Below, one piece after another: positions 1 to 7,347 of a stretch of 64,000 nucleotides of DNA (positions are counted from its first letter, which is position 1; the number at the start of each line of letters is the position of its first letter). Origin of the DNA: Bacteroidales bacterium UBA5281 (lineage in GTDB: Bacteria > Bacteroidota > Bacteroidia > Bacteroidales > Lentimicrobiaceae); NCBI GenBank assembly GCA_002410555.1, contig DHSR01000020.1:1-64000 (forward strand), in the 5' to 3' direction. Both the position numbers and the translations under genes were made by a program. The notes under the pieces were generated by a model that was given only the letters and a program-made list of their open reading frames with translations, did not search any database and was not told the origin of the DNA.

Positions 1-52
1 CCAGTTTTATTAGACCAGCTCACAATAATTTCATTCCTAATATCTCATCAAT

Positions 53-388
53 ATGAAAAAAATCTTAATCATTCTCCTTCTCGGCACATTCTTCATTGCC
101 TGCAACTCAACCACAACTACAGAAAAAGCTGACGTAAATGTTGCAGCCGTTAAAACGATACAGCTTCACGTAACGGGCATGACCTGCGAAGGATGTGAAA
201 AAACTGTAGAAACCACGCTGGCCAAACTTGACGGTGTGACCACTTCCGAAGCATCACATCTAAATGAAATGGCCACCATTTCCTACGACACCACCCTGCT
301 GGATGTGAATGCACTGAGCCAGGCCATTGAAAGCGTGGGTTATACGGTTAAAGGACAAATGAAAACTGACGCTGAAAATACCCCCTAA
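53..388 (+). CDS. Heavy-metal-associated (HMA) domain lipoprotein
   Basis: This 111-residue protein begins with a lipoprotein signal peptide whose lipobox ends at Cys17 (FFIAC), so it is probably anchored in a membrane facing the periplasm. A low-complexity Thr/Ala linker leads to a single HMA fold, about residues 36-100, with the metal-binding motif GMTCEGC (Cys45 and Cys48). HMA domains bind Cu(I) or other soft metals and pass them to partner proteins or ATPases. No ATPase lies next to it in the window, so the metal and partner are unknown. A hairpin at 412-436 follows the gene and would end its transcript. Confidence 0.88.
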   Translation: MKKILIILLLGTFFIACNSTTTTEKADVNVAAVKTIQLHVTGMTCEGCEKTVETTLAKLDGVTTSEASHLNEMATISYDTTLLDVNALSQAIESVGYTVKGQMKTDAENTP

Positions 389-411
389 GACAATTTTTTA
401 GTATTTAGCAT

Positions 412-446
412 AATTTGACCACACCGTGGTCAAATTGCGGCTTTTT
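412..446 (+). terminator. Hairpin terminator after the HMA lipoprotein gene
   Basis: A perfect 11-bp stem (AATTTGACCAC at 412-422, GTGGTCAAATT at 426-436) with a 3-nt loop is followed after five bases by a short T run. It lies 24 bp after the HMA gene stop, as expected of an intrinsic terminator, although the T run is slightly displaced from the stem. Confidence 0.6.
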
Positions 447-506
447 GTATTATTTTCCGAAAAAATAATTCTCTAACCTGCTGTCTGCCAGTCATGCCCT
501 TAAAAT

Positions 507-527
507 AATTTAGAATGATTCTAAATT
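507..527. promoter_or_regulatory. 21-bp perfect palindrome, Fur-family-type operator candidate
   Basis: Arms AATTTAGAAT (507-516) and ATTCTAAATT (518-527) flank a single G. The core TTAGAAT-n-ATTCTAA has the 7-1-7 form of Fur/PerR/Zur boxes and resembles the Irr iron control element. It lies 65 bp before the first gene of the cyd operon. The regulator is inferred, and an Rrf2-type regulator is an alternative. Confidence 0.5.
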
Positions 528-560
528 AGAAAGCCAATATCTTTAAATGATGTTTGTTCC

Positions 561-568
561 TATATTTG
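561..568 (+). promoter_or_regulatory. -7 promoter element of the cyd operon
   Basis: TATATTTG matches the Bacteroidota -7 consensus TAnnTTTG and would place the transcript start about 18 nt before the DUF4492 start codon. A near match, TATCTTTA at 537-544, could be a second promoter whose -33 region would overlap the palindrome at 507-527. Confidence 0.45.
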
Positions 569-591
569 AAGTCGAAAGTTAAGCACAGCAC

Positions 592-810
592 ATGAAGCAA
601 AATATCTTCACACGGGTTTTCAGTTTTTACTATGAAGGGTTTCGCAGTATGACCGTTGGTCGAACGCTATGGTTGATCATTCTGATCAAATTATTTGTAA
701 TGTTTGTGATCCTGAAGCTCTTCTTTTTCCCCAACTTCTTAAAAACCAATTTTGAAAATGACGCGCAACGCAGCGATTATGTAATCGAACAATTAACGAA
801 ACCTAAATAA
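592..810 (+). CDS. DUF4492 family small membrane protein, first gene of the cyd operon
   Basis: This 72-residue protein has one long hydrophobic segment at about residues 25-50 and a conserved-looking amphipathic N-terminus (FSFYYEGFRSM). Members of DUF4492 are found in Bacteroidota and some Campylobacterota directly before cydA, and the same arrangement is seen here, eight bases before cydA. Its role is not established; an accessory or assembly factor for cytochrome bd is the natural inference from context. The start is fixed by a -7 element 24 bp upstream. Confidence 0.85.
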   Translation: MKQNIFTRVFSFYYEGFRSMTVGRTLWLIILIKLFVMFVILKLFFFPNFLKTNFENDAQRSDYVIEQLTKPK

Positions 811-818
811 CACACATT

Positions 819-2372
819 ATGACAGAAGCATTCGATTTTTCATTGATAGATTGGTCGCGGGGTCAGTTTGCGCTTACGGCCATGTATCACTGGATATTTG
901 TTCCCCTCACACTGGGGCTGGGATTCATTATCGCCATTATGGAAACGATCTATGTTAAAACCGGCGACCCAGCCTGGAAGCGGATTACTAAATTCTGGAT
1001 GACTATTTTTGGCATCAATTTCGCCATTGGGGTGGCCACAGGCATTATTCTCGAGTTTGAATTTGGAACCAACTGGTCTAATTATTCCTGGTTTGTAGGC
1101 GATATTTTTGGCGCGCCCCTGGCCATTGAAGGGATTATGGCTTTCTTTCTGGAAACCACATTTATAGCTGTAATGTTTTTTGGCTGGAACAAGGTAAGCA
1201 AGAGATTTCATTTGCTTTCCACCTGGCTGGTAGCTTTTGGTGCCAGTTTATCGGCTCTTTGGATATTGGTTGCCAATGCCTGGATGCAAATGCCTGTTGG
1301 CATGAAGTTTAATCCGGATACGGCCCGCAATGAGATGGTCAACTTTTGGGAAGTGCTTTTCTCACCCATGGCCATGAGCAAATTTACCCATACCATTTCC
1401 TCCTCATATCTGCTCGGAGCTATCGTGGTAATTGGCATCAGTGCCTGGTTTCTGCTTAAGAAAAGACATCAGGTATTTGCCAAACGCAGCATAGTAGTGG
1501 CTGCCGTTTTCGGATTGGTAACTTCTGCATTCACTGTACTTACCGGTGATTTTAGCGCCAAGGTGATAGCCAAAAACCAACCCATGAAATTTGCTGCTTT
1601 TGAGGGATTGTATCATGGACAAAGGGGTGCGCCCTTAGTCGCCATTGGTGTGGTTTCTACTACGCCTACCGATCCGGATAACGAGAACATCAAAGATTTC
1701 GTTTTTAAAATCGAGATACCCAACTTCCTTTCTTATATGGCTTTCTCTGACTTCAATGCATTTATTCCCGGCATCAAAGACCTGATGGAAGGCAATGAGG
1801 AACATGGCATTATGCCTGCCGCTGAAAAGATAAGCAAGGGGAAGCTGGCCATTGATGCCCTGGCAGAATACAAGCAGGCCAAAGCAGTGGGCAATATGGC
1901 CAAACAGGCAGAGGCTCAGCAGATTCTGGAAGAGAACTTTAAATATTTTGGCTACGGTTATTTTGGCACCAACCCCGACCACCTTGTGCCCAATGTGCCA
2001 CTCACTTTTTACAGCTTCCATATTATGGTAGCCCTGGGATTTTGGTTTCTGCTGTTTTTTGCCATTGTGCTGGTGTTGGTTTACAAAGACAAAATTTCCA
2101 ATGCCCGTTTCTGGCTTATTCTGGCCATAGTGAACATTCCCCTGGCATATCTGGCCTCACAATCAGGCTGGGTTACGGCTGAAATGGGCCGGCAACCGTG
2201 GGTAATTCAGGATCTAATGCCCACCATGACCGCAGTTTCGCACCTGGATGCCAATGCCGTAATCACTACTTTCATTCTGTTCGCGGTTGTTTTTACTACA
2301 CTGCTGATTGCTGAATTGAAAATTATGTTCAAAACAATTAAAAACGGACCTAAAACAGAAGGAGGAAATTAA
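819..2372 (+). CDS. cydA: Cytochrome bd ubiquinol oxidase subunit I
   Basis: Subunit I of the bd-type quinol:O2 oxidoreductase, a high-affinity terminal oxidase in the inner membrane that carries hemes b558, b595 and d. At 517 residues it has the usual family length. Visible landmarks are His24 in MYHWIFVPLTLGLG near the first helix, THTISSSYLLGA around residue 190, the quinol-side segment QPMKFAAFEGLY near residue 253, and the diagnostic GWVTAEMGRQPW near residue 450. It sits between DUF4492 and cydB with a 1-bp gap to cydB, so the subunits are co-translated. It probably serves microaerobic respiration and oxidative-stress tolerance. Confidence 0.98.
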   Translation: MTEAFDFSLIDWSRGQFALTAMYHWIFVPLTLGLGFIIAIMETIYVKTGDPAWKRITKFWMTIFGINFAIGVATGIILEFEFGTNWSNYSWFVGDIFGAPLAIEGIMAFFLETTFIAVMFFGWNKVSKRFHLLSTWLVAFGASLSALWILVANAWMQMPVGMKFNPDTARNEMVNFWEVLFSPMAMSKFTHTISSSYLLGAIVVIGISAWFLLKKRHQVFAKRSIVVAAVFGLVTSAFTVLTGDFSAKVIAKNQPMKFAAFEGLYHGQRGAPLVAIGVVSTTPTDPDNENIKDFVFKIEIPNFLSYMAFSDFNAFIPGIKDLMEGNEEHGIMPAAEKISKGKLAIDALAEYKQAKAVGNMAKQAEAQQILEENFKYFGYGYFGTNPDHLVPNVPLTFYSFHIMVALGFWFLLFFAIVLVLVYKDKISNARFWLILAIVNIPLAYLASQSGWVTAEMGRQPWVIQDLMPTMTAVSHLDANAVITTFILFAVVFTTLLIAELKIMFKTIKNGPKTEGGN

Positions 2373-2373
2373 G

Positions 2374-3528
2374 ATGTTCGAAACCTTTCAACTACTCACA
2401 CTTCAGCAATATTGGTGGATCATTATTTCTGTGCTTGGTGCTGCCCTTGTTTTTCTGATGTTCGTGCAAGGCGGGCAAATGCTGATTTACAACCTGGGAA
2501 AAACCAAATCAGAACGTTCCATGATTATCAATTCGCTGGGACGCAAATGGGAACTCACTTTTACTACGCTGGTAACTTTTGGAGGTGCCTTTTTCGCTTC
2601 TTTCCCTCTTTTCTACTCTACAAGTTTTGGAGGTGCCTATTGGGTATGGATGATCATACTTTTCGCTTTTATCATACAAGCCATTTCGTACGAATTCCGA
2701 TCAAAAGAGAGTAACTTTCTAAGTGCACGTACATACGAAGTGTTTCTATTTATCAATGGAGCAGTGGGAACCATACTTATTGGAACGGCTGTTGGTACTT
2801 TCTTTAACGGTGCCATGTTTTCGGTTGATAAAATAAATATCACTCAGATTTTTGACTCTGCCATCAGTCGCTGGCAAACTCCTTTTCATGGCCTGGAAGC
2901 TGTGCTGACCTTCCACAATGTATCATTGGGTCTGGCCGTATTCTTTCTGGCAAGAGTATTGGGGGTGCTGTATATAGTAAATACGGTTGACGATGCAGCG
3001 GTGAACCAACGCGCTCATAAACAGCTTATCTTCAACGCCATCCCATTTCTGTTGTTCTTTCTTTACTTTGTGATTTATCTTTTGTTTAAAGAGGGATTTG
3101 CCTACGATCCGGTTAATGGCGAAGTATTTATGGAGAAATACAAATACTTCAACAACCTGATTGAAATGCCCGCAGTGCTTCTGATTTTTCTGGCAGGCGT
3201 AGTACTTGTATTGACGGGAATAGCAAAATATCTTTTCGGCAAAAAGGTGAACTCATTCTGGTTTGCTGGTGGAGGTACTTTTCTGGCAGTGCTGGCACTT
3301 TTTCTCATAGCCGGATTAAACAACACCGCCTACTACCCTTCTATTTACAACATTCAACACTCCCTGACCATCGAAAACAGTTCTTCAAGCCATTATACCC
3401 TTACGGCCATGGGCTATGTGTCGCTGTTTGTCCCGGTTGTAATTGCATACATCTATTTTGTATGGCGCGCCATCAATAACAAACGCATCGACAAATCAGA
3501 ACTGGACGAGGATATTCACGTTTATTAA
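2374..3528 (+). CDS. cydB: Cytochrome bd ubiquinol oxidase subunit II
   Basis: Subunit II (384 residues) pairs with CydA to form the bd oxidase heterodimer. It shows about nine hydrophobic segments and an N-terminal block (LQQYWWIIISVLGAALVFLM, residues about 9-28) followed by FVQGGQML, as in other Bacteroidota CydB proteins. It begins one base after the cydA stop, which indicates strong translational coupling. Its 3' end overlaps no other gene, and a 45-residue membrane peptide gene follows 28 bp later in the same operon. Confidence 0.96.
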   Translation: MFETFQLLTLQQYWWIIISVLGAALVFLMFVQGGQMLIYNLGKTKSERSMIINSLGRKWELTFTTLVTFGGAFFASFPLFYSTSFGGAYWVWMIILFAFIIQAISYEFRSKESNFLSARTYEVFLFINGAVGTILIGTAVGTFFNGAMFSVDKINITQIFDSAISRWQTPFHGLEAVLTFHNVSLGLAVFFLARVLGVLYIVNTVDDAAVNQRAHKQLIFNAIPFLLFFLYFVIYLLFKEGFAYDPVNGEVFMEKYKYFNNLIEMPAVLLIFLAGVVLVLTGIAKYLFGKKVNSFWFAGGGTFLAVLALFLIAGLNNTAYYPSIYNIQHSLTIENSSSSHYTLTAMGYVSLFVPVVIAYIYFVWRAINNKRIDKSELDEDIHVY

Positions 3529-3556
3529 GTCACTCATTCACGTAAAACACTTCAAC

Positions 3557-3694
3557 ATGTATATAGTCAGCATTTTGTGGCTTTTAGCCTGGCCGGTAAT
3601 GATAGGAATTTCATACCTGCTGGTGATTTTCACCCTTAAAAAACTCAAAACCCAGATTGAATCGGAAAACGATACCTTTATCCCTGACAAATAA
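3557..3694 (+). CDS. 45-residue single-span membrane peptide after cydB (CydX-like position)
   Basis: An ATG at 3557 opens a 45-residue protein with one transmembrane segment at about residues 4-27 and a charged tail (KKLKTQIESENDTF). A longer frame starting at 3443 would overlap cydB in another phase, so 3557 is the better start. In Proteobacteria and Firmicutes small peptides (CydX, CydS, CydH) stabilise heme binding in cytochrome bd. Position, size and single-span topology fit such a subunit. I see no clear sequence match to CydX, so the role is inferred from context. Confidence 0.6.
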   Translation: MYIVSILWLLAWPVMIGISYLLVIFTLKKLKTQIESENDTFIPDK

Positions 3695-3835
3695 GTGAAC
3701 GTATTAGCGAAAAGGTAAAGTTGATGTTTCGATTATTCCCGGGAGCTTCCGGAATAGAGGTTTTGAATTGTCCTTCGTGCCCTGATGGCAATAGGAAGAG
3801 TTCTTATATCAGGCTCACAATAAAAAAAAAACAAA

Positions 3836-4405
3836 ATGACCATAAAAATTTTAACAATTGCATTATTAACAACATTGTTTCTGAATTCTTGTAATGAAAC
3901 GCCAAAGCAGCAAAACGCAGAAACGACAGCAGCAGAAGCAGTTACAGACGACATTGTAACAGCCACCTCAACTGACAAAGATGGAAAAACCTTAAAAATG
4001 ACTTTTAATAATACGAAAGGGACAGCAACATTATACCTGGATGGTAAAACCATTGAACTTGTTCAGCAAAGAGCTGGTTCAGGGGTCTGGTACAAAAATG
4101 AACATTACGAATTTAGAGGGAAAGGAGACGATATAGCATTGACAAAAGACGGTAAAATGATTTTTGAGCATAAAGATGATATTGTCAAAACTTCGCTAAA
4201 AGATAAAGATGGACAGACGCTTGATATGGTTTTTAACAACACAACAAATCAGGCTAAAATTTATTTAAACGGTGGCGAGCAAATTGAATTGGTTGGTCAG
4301 TATCCTGCCTCAGGAATCTGGTACAAAAATGATCATTATGAATTAAGAGGAAAAGGTGAAGATATTGAATTAACAAAAGACGGAAAAATAATTTTCAAAA
4401 AATAA
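3836..4405 (+). CDS. Lipoprotein with two tandem MliC/PliC-like domains
   Basis: The 189-residue product has a lipobox ending LNSC (Cys19) and then two homologous copies of about 65 residues, roughly 45-112 and 120-189. Each carries a DKDGxTL-FNNT start, an ATLYL/AKIYL strand, the element (G/A)SG(V/I)WYKN and a KGxDI-LTKDGK ending. This layout matches the MliC/PliC family, which inhibits c-type lysozyme at the cell surface. A tandem duplication within one lipoprotein is less usual than the single domain. It stands alone between the cyd operon and the convergent HxlR gene. Confidence 0.75.
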   Translation: MTIKILTIALLTTLFLNSCNETPKQQNAETTAAEAVTDDIVTATSTDKDGKTLKMTFNNTKGTATLYLDGKTIELVQQRAGSGVWYKNEHYEFRGKGDDIALTKDGKMIFEHKDDIVKTSLKDKDGQTLDMVFNNTTNQAKIYLNGGEQIELVGQYPASGIWYKNDHYELRGKGEDIELTKDGKIIFKK

Positions 4406-4487
4406 ACTGCTATGTCACTATAAATTTTTTGCAGCTTACCAGTTGCTAAAATCATTACCGCCGATAGCTTTACTTCGAAAATAGGAT

Positions 4488-4865
4488 TCAATTATCCTGC
4501 GCCTTCAGGATGGATTGCCTGTATTCAATGCCCCATTTTGCCAATTCATTAATAAGTGGTGAAAGCGTTGCGCCGTATTCAGTAATAGCATACTCTACAG
4601 TTATCGGTTTTGTTTTCATAACGGTTCGACTTACCAGGTGATTCATCTCCAAATCCTGAAGTTCTTTGGAGAGCATTTTCGTCCCGATGCCCTTTACTTC
4701 CCGCAACAAATCCATAAAGCCCAATCTATTGCCTTCTATAAGGGTTCCTAAAATATGGAATTTCCACTTTCCCGACAATATACTCATCGTGTCACTAATG
4801 GCTTGCATCCGAATCTGACATACCTGAGTATTGTTGACTACTGCTTTCTTTTTCATTGGTTTCAT
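4488..4865 (-). CDS. HxlR family winged-helix transcriptional regulator
   Basis: This 125-residue protein has the compact HxlR fold: the recognition region LSGKWKFHILGTLIEG, then FMDLLREVKGIGTKMLSKELQDLE, and the wing AITEYGATLSPLINELAKWG. HxlR regulators respond to electrophiles, quinones or hypochlorite through reactive cysteines. Here Cys16 in NNTQVCQIRM is the only cysteine and sits where sensing cysteines are found in YodB and HypR. The gene is divergent from the DsbA-like lipoprotein gene, and an inverted repeat in the shared promoter region is a plausible autoregulatory operator. Confidence 0.92.
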   Translation of the reverse strand: MKPMKKKAVVNNTQVCQIRMQAISDTMSILSGKWKFHILGTLIEGNRLGFMDLLREVKGIGTKMLSKELQDLEMNHLVSRTVMKTKPITVEYAITEYGATLSPLINELAKWGIEYRQSILKAQDN

Positions 4866-4884
4866 TTTATAATTGGTATTTATG

Positions 4885-4924
4885 CAAAGCTATAAATTAA
4901 CCAATAGTTTCTTACAGGAAACTA
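4885..4924. promoter_or_regulatory. Divergent HxlR promoter with inverted-repeat operator candidate
   Basis: On the minus strand 4885-4892 reads TAGCTTTG, a match to TAnnTTTG placed 20 bp before the HxlR start. Next to it TAGTTTC (4905-4911) and GAAACTA (4918-4924) form a perfect inverted repeat with a 6-nt spacer, as expected for a dimeric winged-helix repressor. A plus-strand TACATTTG at 4969-4976 would drive the genes on the other side. Confidence 0.5.
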
Positions 4925-4991
4925 CTTTCTAAAAGGAAATCCATAACATTCACATCAAAACCTCATTGTACATTTGCACTGTAATTAACAA

Positions 4992-5114
4992 ATGAGATTA
5001 AAAAAACTCCTCAGTATAAAATCACTGACAGGGTTTGTTGCACCCTTAGTGGGATTCGGCAGGGAGAGCATGGATAATCGAATCACGCTTCAGTTTTTCA
5101 ATCCTATACAATAG
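4992..5114 (+). CDS. Unidentified 40-residue ORF, possible leader peptide or gene remnant
   Basis: An ATG 16 bp after a good -7 element (TACATTTG) opens 40 codons ending in TAG, just before the DsbA-like lipoprotein gene. The sequence includes LLSIKSLTGF and FGRESMDNRITLQFF, which reads like real protein with no low-complexity bias. I do not recognise it. It may be a small HxlR-controlled protein, or the N-terminal stub of a larger gene lost by deletion. Confidence 0.3.
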   Translation: MRLKKLLSIKSLTGFVAPLVGFGRESMDNRITLQFFNPIQ

Positions 5115-5127
5115 TAATCTGAATTTG

Positions 5128-6153
5128 ATGGTACTCAAAAATATTACAACAACTCTATTAATTTCTTTGTTAAGCTTACTAGCTTGTCAGGGACAATCAA
5201 AAACAAAAAAGATGAACAACGAAACATCAAAGAGTAATCCGCTAATATGCGATATAGAAACCGGAATGTGTGAACCTACTGATGGAAGCACCGAAACTTC
5301 AATGCAGAGCAATACCCAGTCAACTGCGAAATCCGTAAAACTAATTTATTACACTGACCCAATTTGTTCCTCTTGTTGGGGTATTGAGCCTCAATTGAGA
5401 AGGCTGAAATTAGAATATGGACAACACCTTGACATTTTATACAGAATGGGCGGCTTGTTGCCCGATTGGAGTTACAATGGAGGTGGAATTAGCAAACCTT
5501 CGGATGTGGCTTCACATTGGGATGAGGTAAGTGTGCATTATGATATGCCAATTGACGGTGACATTTGGCTGGAAGATCCACTGGATTCATCCTATCCCCC
5601 ATCCATTGCATTCAAAGCAGCACAAATGCAGAACAATGATAAAGCCATGGTATTTCTGCGGGAAATCAGGGAAATGGTTTTTCTGAAAAAGAAAAATATT
5701 GCAAAGTGGGAACATCTGGAATTGGCCGCTAAAAAAGTTGGATTGGATGTAAATCAGCTCAAAACCGATTTTGATGGTAAGGCAAGAGCATTGTTTGAAG
5801 AAGATTTGAAGCTGGGAAGAGAACTTGGCGTAAGAGGATTCCCAACGGTATTCTTTCTGGACAATGCGGGTAATCAGGAAATCGTTTATGGCTCAAGACC
5901 TTATGCTTTTTACGAAATGGCCATTCTAAAACTTGACCCAACCATCACGAAAAGTGAATACAGTAAAAACTGGGAAACACTCTTCTCAACATATCCTTCA
6001 CTTACTGCGAGAGAGTTTTCTGAACTTTCGGGAACTCCGCGAAAGGAAAGTGAAAATATATTGAATGGACTTGCCGACAATGGAACATTGGAAAAATTGG
6101 CCACCAAAAATGGGGCTATTTGGAGAATTATAGAACAAAGTAATAATGATTAA
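5128..6153 (+). CDS. DsbA/FrnE-type thioredoxin-fold lipoprotein with C-terminal helical extension
   Basis: The ATG at 5128 gives a 341-residue protein with a lipobox LLAC (Cys20). A linker with a CDIETGMC motif (Cys41, Cys48) precedes a DsbA-like thioredoxin fold whose redox motif is CSSC (Cys80, Cys83) in the context YTDPICSSCWGIEP, with the cis-proline loop RGFPTVFF near residue 238. The fold has the long helical insertion of FrnE/YjbH (SpxH-type) proteins. After about residue 285 there is a winged-helix-like tail (LTAREFSELSG, ILNGLADNGTLEKL). Its stop overlaps the ATG of the following DoxX gene (ATGATTAA), so the two were co-translated. A role in thiol redox or detoxification under HxlR control is inferred. 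Confidence 0.8.
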   Translation: MVLKNITTTLLISLLSLLACQGQSKTKKMNNETSKSNPLICDIETGMCEPTDGSTETSMQSNTQSTAKSVKLIYYTDPICSSCWGIEPQLRRLKLEYGQHLDILYRMGGLLPDWSYNGGGISKPSDVASHWDEVSVHYDMPIDGDIWLEDPLDSSYPPSIAFKAAQMQNNDKAMVFLREIREMVFLKKKNIAKWEHLELAAKKVGLDVNQLKTDFDGKARALFEEDLKLGRELGVRGFPTVFFLDNAGNQEIVYGSRPYAFYEMAILKLDPTITKSEYSKNWETLFSTYPSLTAREFSELSGTPRKESENILNGLADNGTLEKLATKNGAIWRIIEQSNND

Positions 6154-6590
6154 AAGTATTTTCAATCCGGGCAATTACTCCGAAAAGATAAACCTGGTGT
6201 TTGATACTCCTTCGATGTGAGGTAGGAATTTTAATGTTGACGCCTGGTATGGGTAAACTTTCAATATTATTTGGAGATGGTCCAATACGGTTTCCCGACC
6301 CAATTGGTGTAGGCGCAACAGCATCATTGTTATTGGCCGTTTTTTCGGAGGTGTTTTGTTCAATACTTTTGATTTCTGGAATTGGAACACGTTTAGCGGC
6401 CATTCCGTTGCTTATCACCACGTTGGTCGCAGCGCTCATTGTTCATGCAAACGATGGATTCGGAAAGCAGGAATTACCTCTGCTTTATTCAGCGATTTAC
6501 GTAGTAATTGCAATAGCAGGTGCAGGTAAAATTTCAATTGATAATTGGATATTCGCTAAGATAAGACTTACCTCCCCACCCATGCTTTAA
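6146..6590 (+). pseudogene. DoxX family membrane protein gene, broken by a +1 frameshift
   Basis: The ATG at 6146 overlaps the preceding stop. The frame runs MIKSIFNPGNYSEKINLV and then hits TGA at 6218. Removing one T from the TTT run at 6200-6202 restores a full DoxX protein of about 147 residues, continuing LILLRCEVGILMLTPGMGK and through the helices seen in the intact copy at 15209. The two copies share both protein sequence and the upstream context AATAATGATTAAAAG, so they are duplicates. DoxX proteins are four-helix membrane proteins linked to thiol or quinone redox stress. The remaining frame overlaps the end of the convergent LytTR gene by 23 bp. Confidence 0.8.
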
Positions 6591-7347
6591 AATCGCTGGC
6601 TTTAAGCCTGCTGATGATCGGTTCACCCCCGAAAAGAGGATTCAGGCGAATTTTCAGCTTTCCGCTGAAGTAATTTTCAATTTTTTCTATGGCCTGGATA
6701 TTCACAATTAACTGGCGGTTTGCCCGAAAAAAAGTTTCAGGGTTAAGCTCCTCTTCCAGGATTTCCAGCGGAAAATCCACCACATGATTTTGATTGCTGA
6801 ATGTGACCGCCGTTGTGACACGGTTTTCACTGAAAAAGTAAGCAATCTCCTTCACCGGAAGCATGTAAAAGGCTGCCCCTTTTGAAATCAGGAAGCGTTT
6901 CCGGTATTTCTTCTCACCTTTGCGGATGGCGTCCATGATTTCAGCATAATCAGGACTGTTTTTTACCCCCTTTGAACGCTCACTGAAATTTTCAAACTTT
7001 TCAATGGCTGCTTCCAGGTCTCTTTCCTTAAAAGGCTTCAGCAGATAATCAATGCTGTTCACCTTGAATGCACGAATGGCATAATTATCAAAAGCTGTGG
7101 TAAAAATTACCATTCCCTTCACTTCGACCTGATCGAAAATGGAAAAACACAGCCCATCGGCCAGTTGAATGTCCATAAAAAAGAGGTCGGGATGCGGATT
7201 GTTGCGAAGCCATTCAACGCTGCCTTTAACACTTTCAAGGGTTTTCACTACTTCCCATTCCGGCCTCAGCTTTTTAATCATTCCTTGCAACAAGCGCAGA
7301 TTGTAAGGTTCATCTTCAACAAGTATTATTTTTACAATTGAGTTCAT
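6568..7347 (-). CDS. LytTR family response regulator
   Basis: This 259-residue protein has an N-terminal CheY-like receiver (residues about 5-120) with acidic residues EDEP, the phospho-acceptor Asp in LFFMDIQLADG and the Lys in DYLLKPFKERD. The C-terminal LytTR DNA-binding domain spans about 150-259 (PVKEIAYFFSENRVTTA, FFRANRQLIVNIQAIEKI). Its ATG overlaps the kinase stop by 4 nt, so the pair is translationally coupled. It is the last gene of the efflux operon and would regulate a promoter in response to the sensor kinase encoded just before it. Confidence 0.95.
   Translation of the reverse strand: MNSIVKIILVEDEPYNLRLLQGMIKKLRPEWEVVKTLESVKGSVEWLRNNPHPDLFFMDIQLADGLCFSIFDQVEVKGMVIFTTAFDNYAIRAFKVNSIDYLLKPFKERDLEAAIEKFENFSERSKGVKNSPDYAEIMDAIRKGEKKYRKRFLISKGAAFYMLPVKEIAYFFSENRVTTAVTFSNQNHVVDFPLEILEEELNPETFFRANRQLIVNIQAIEKIENYFSGKLKIRLNPLFGGEPIISRLKASDFKAWVGR

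Noticed and set aside
3443..3694. 83-codon ORF overlapping the end of cydB
   Set aside because: The first part lies inside cydB in another phase. The membrane peptide starting at 3557 explains the coding signal.
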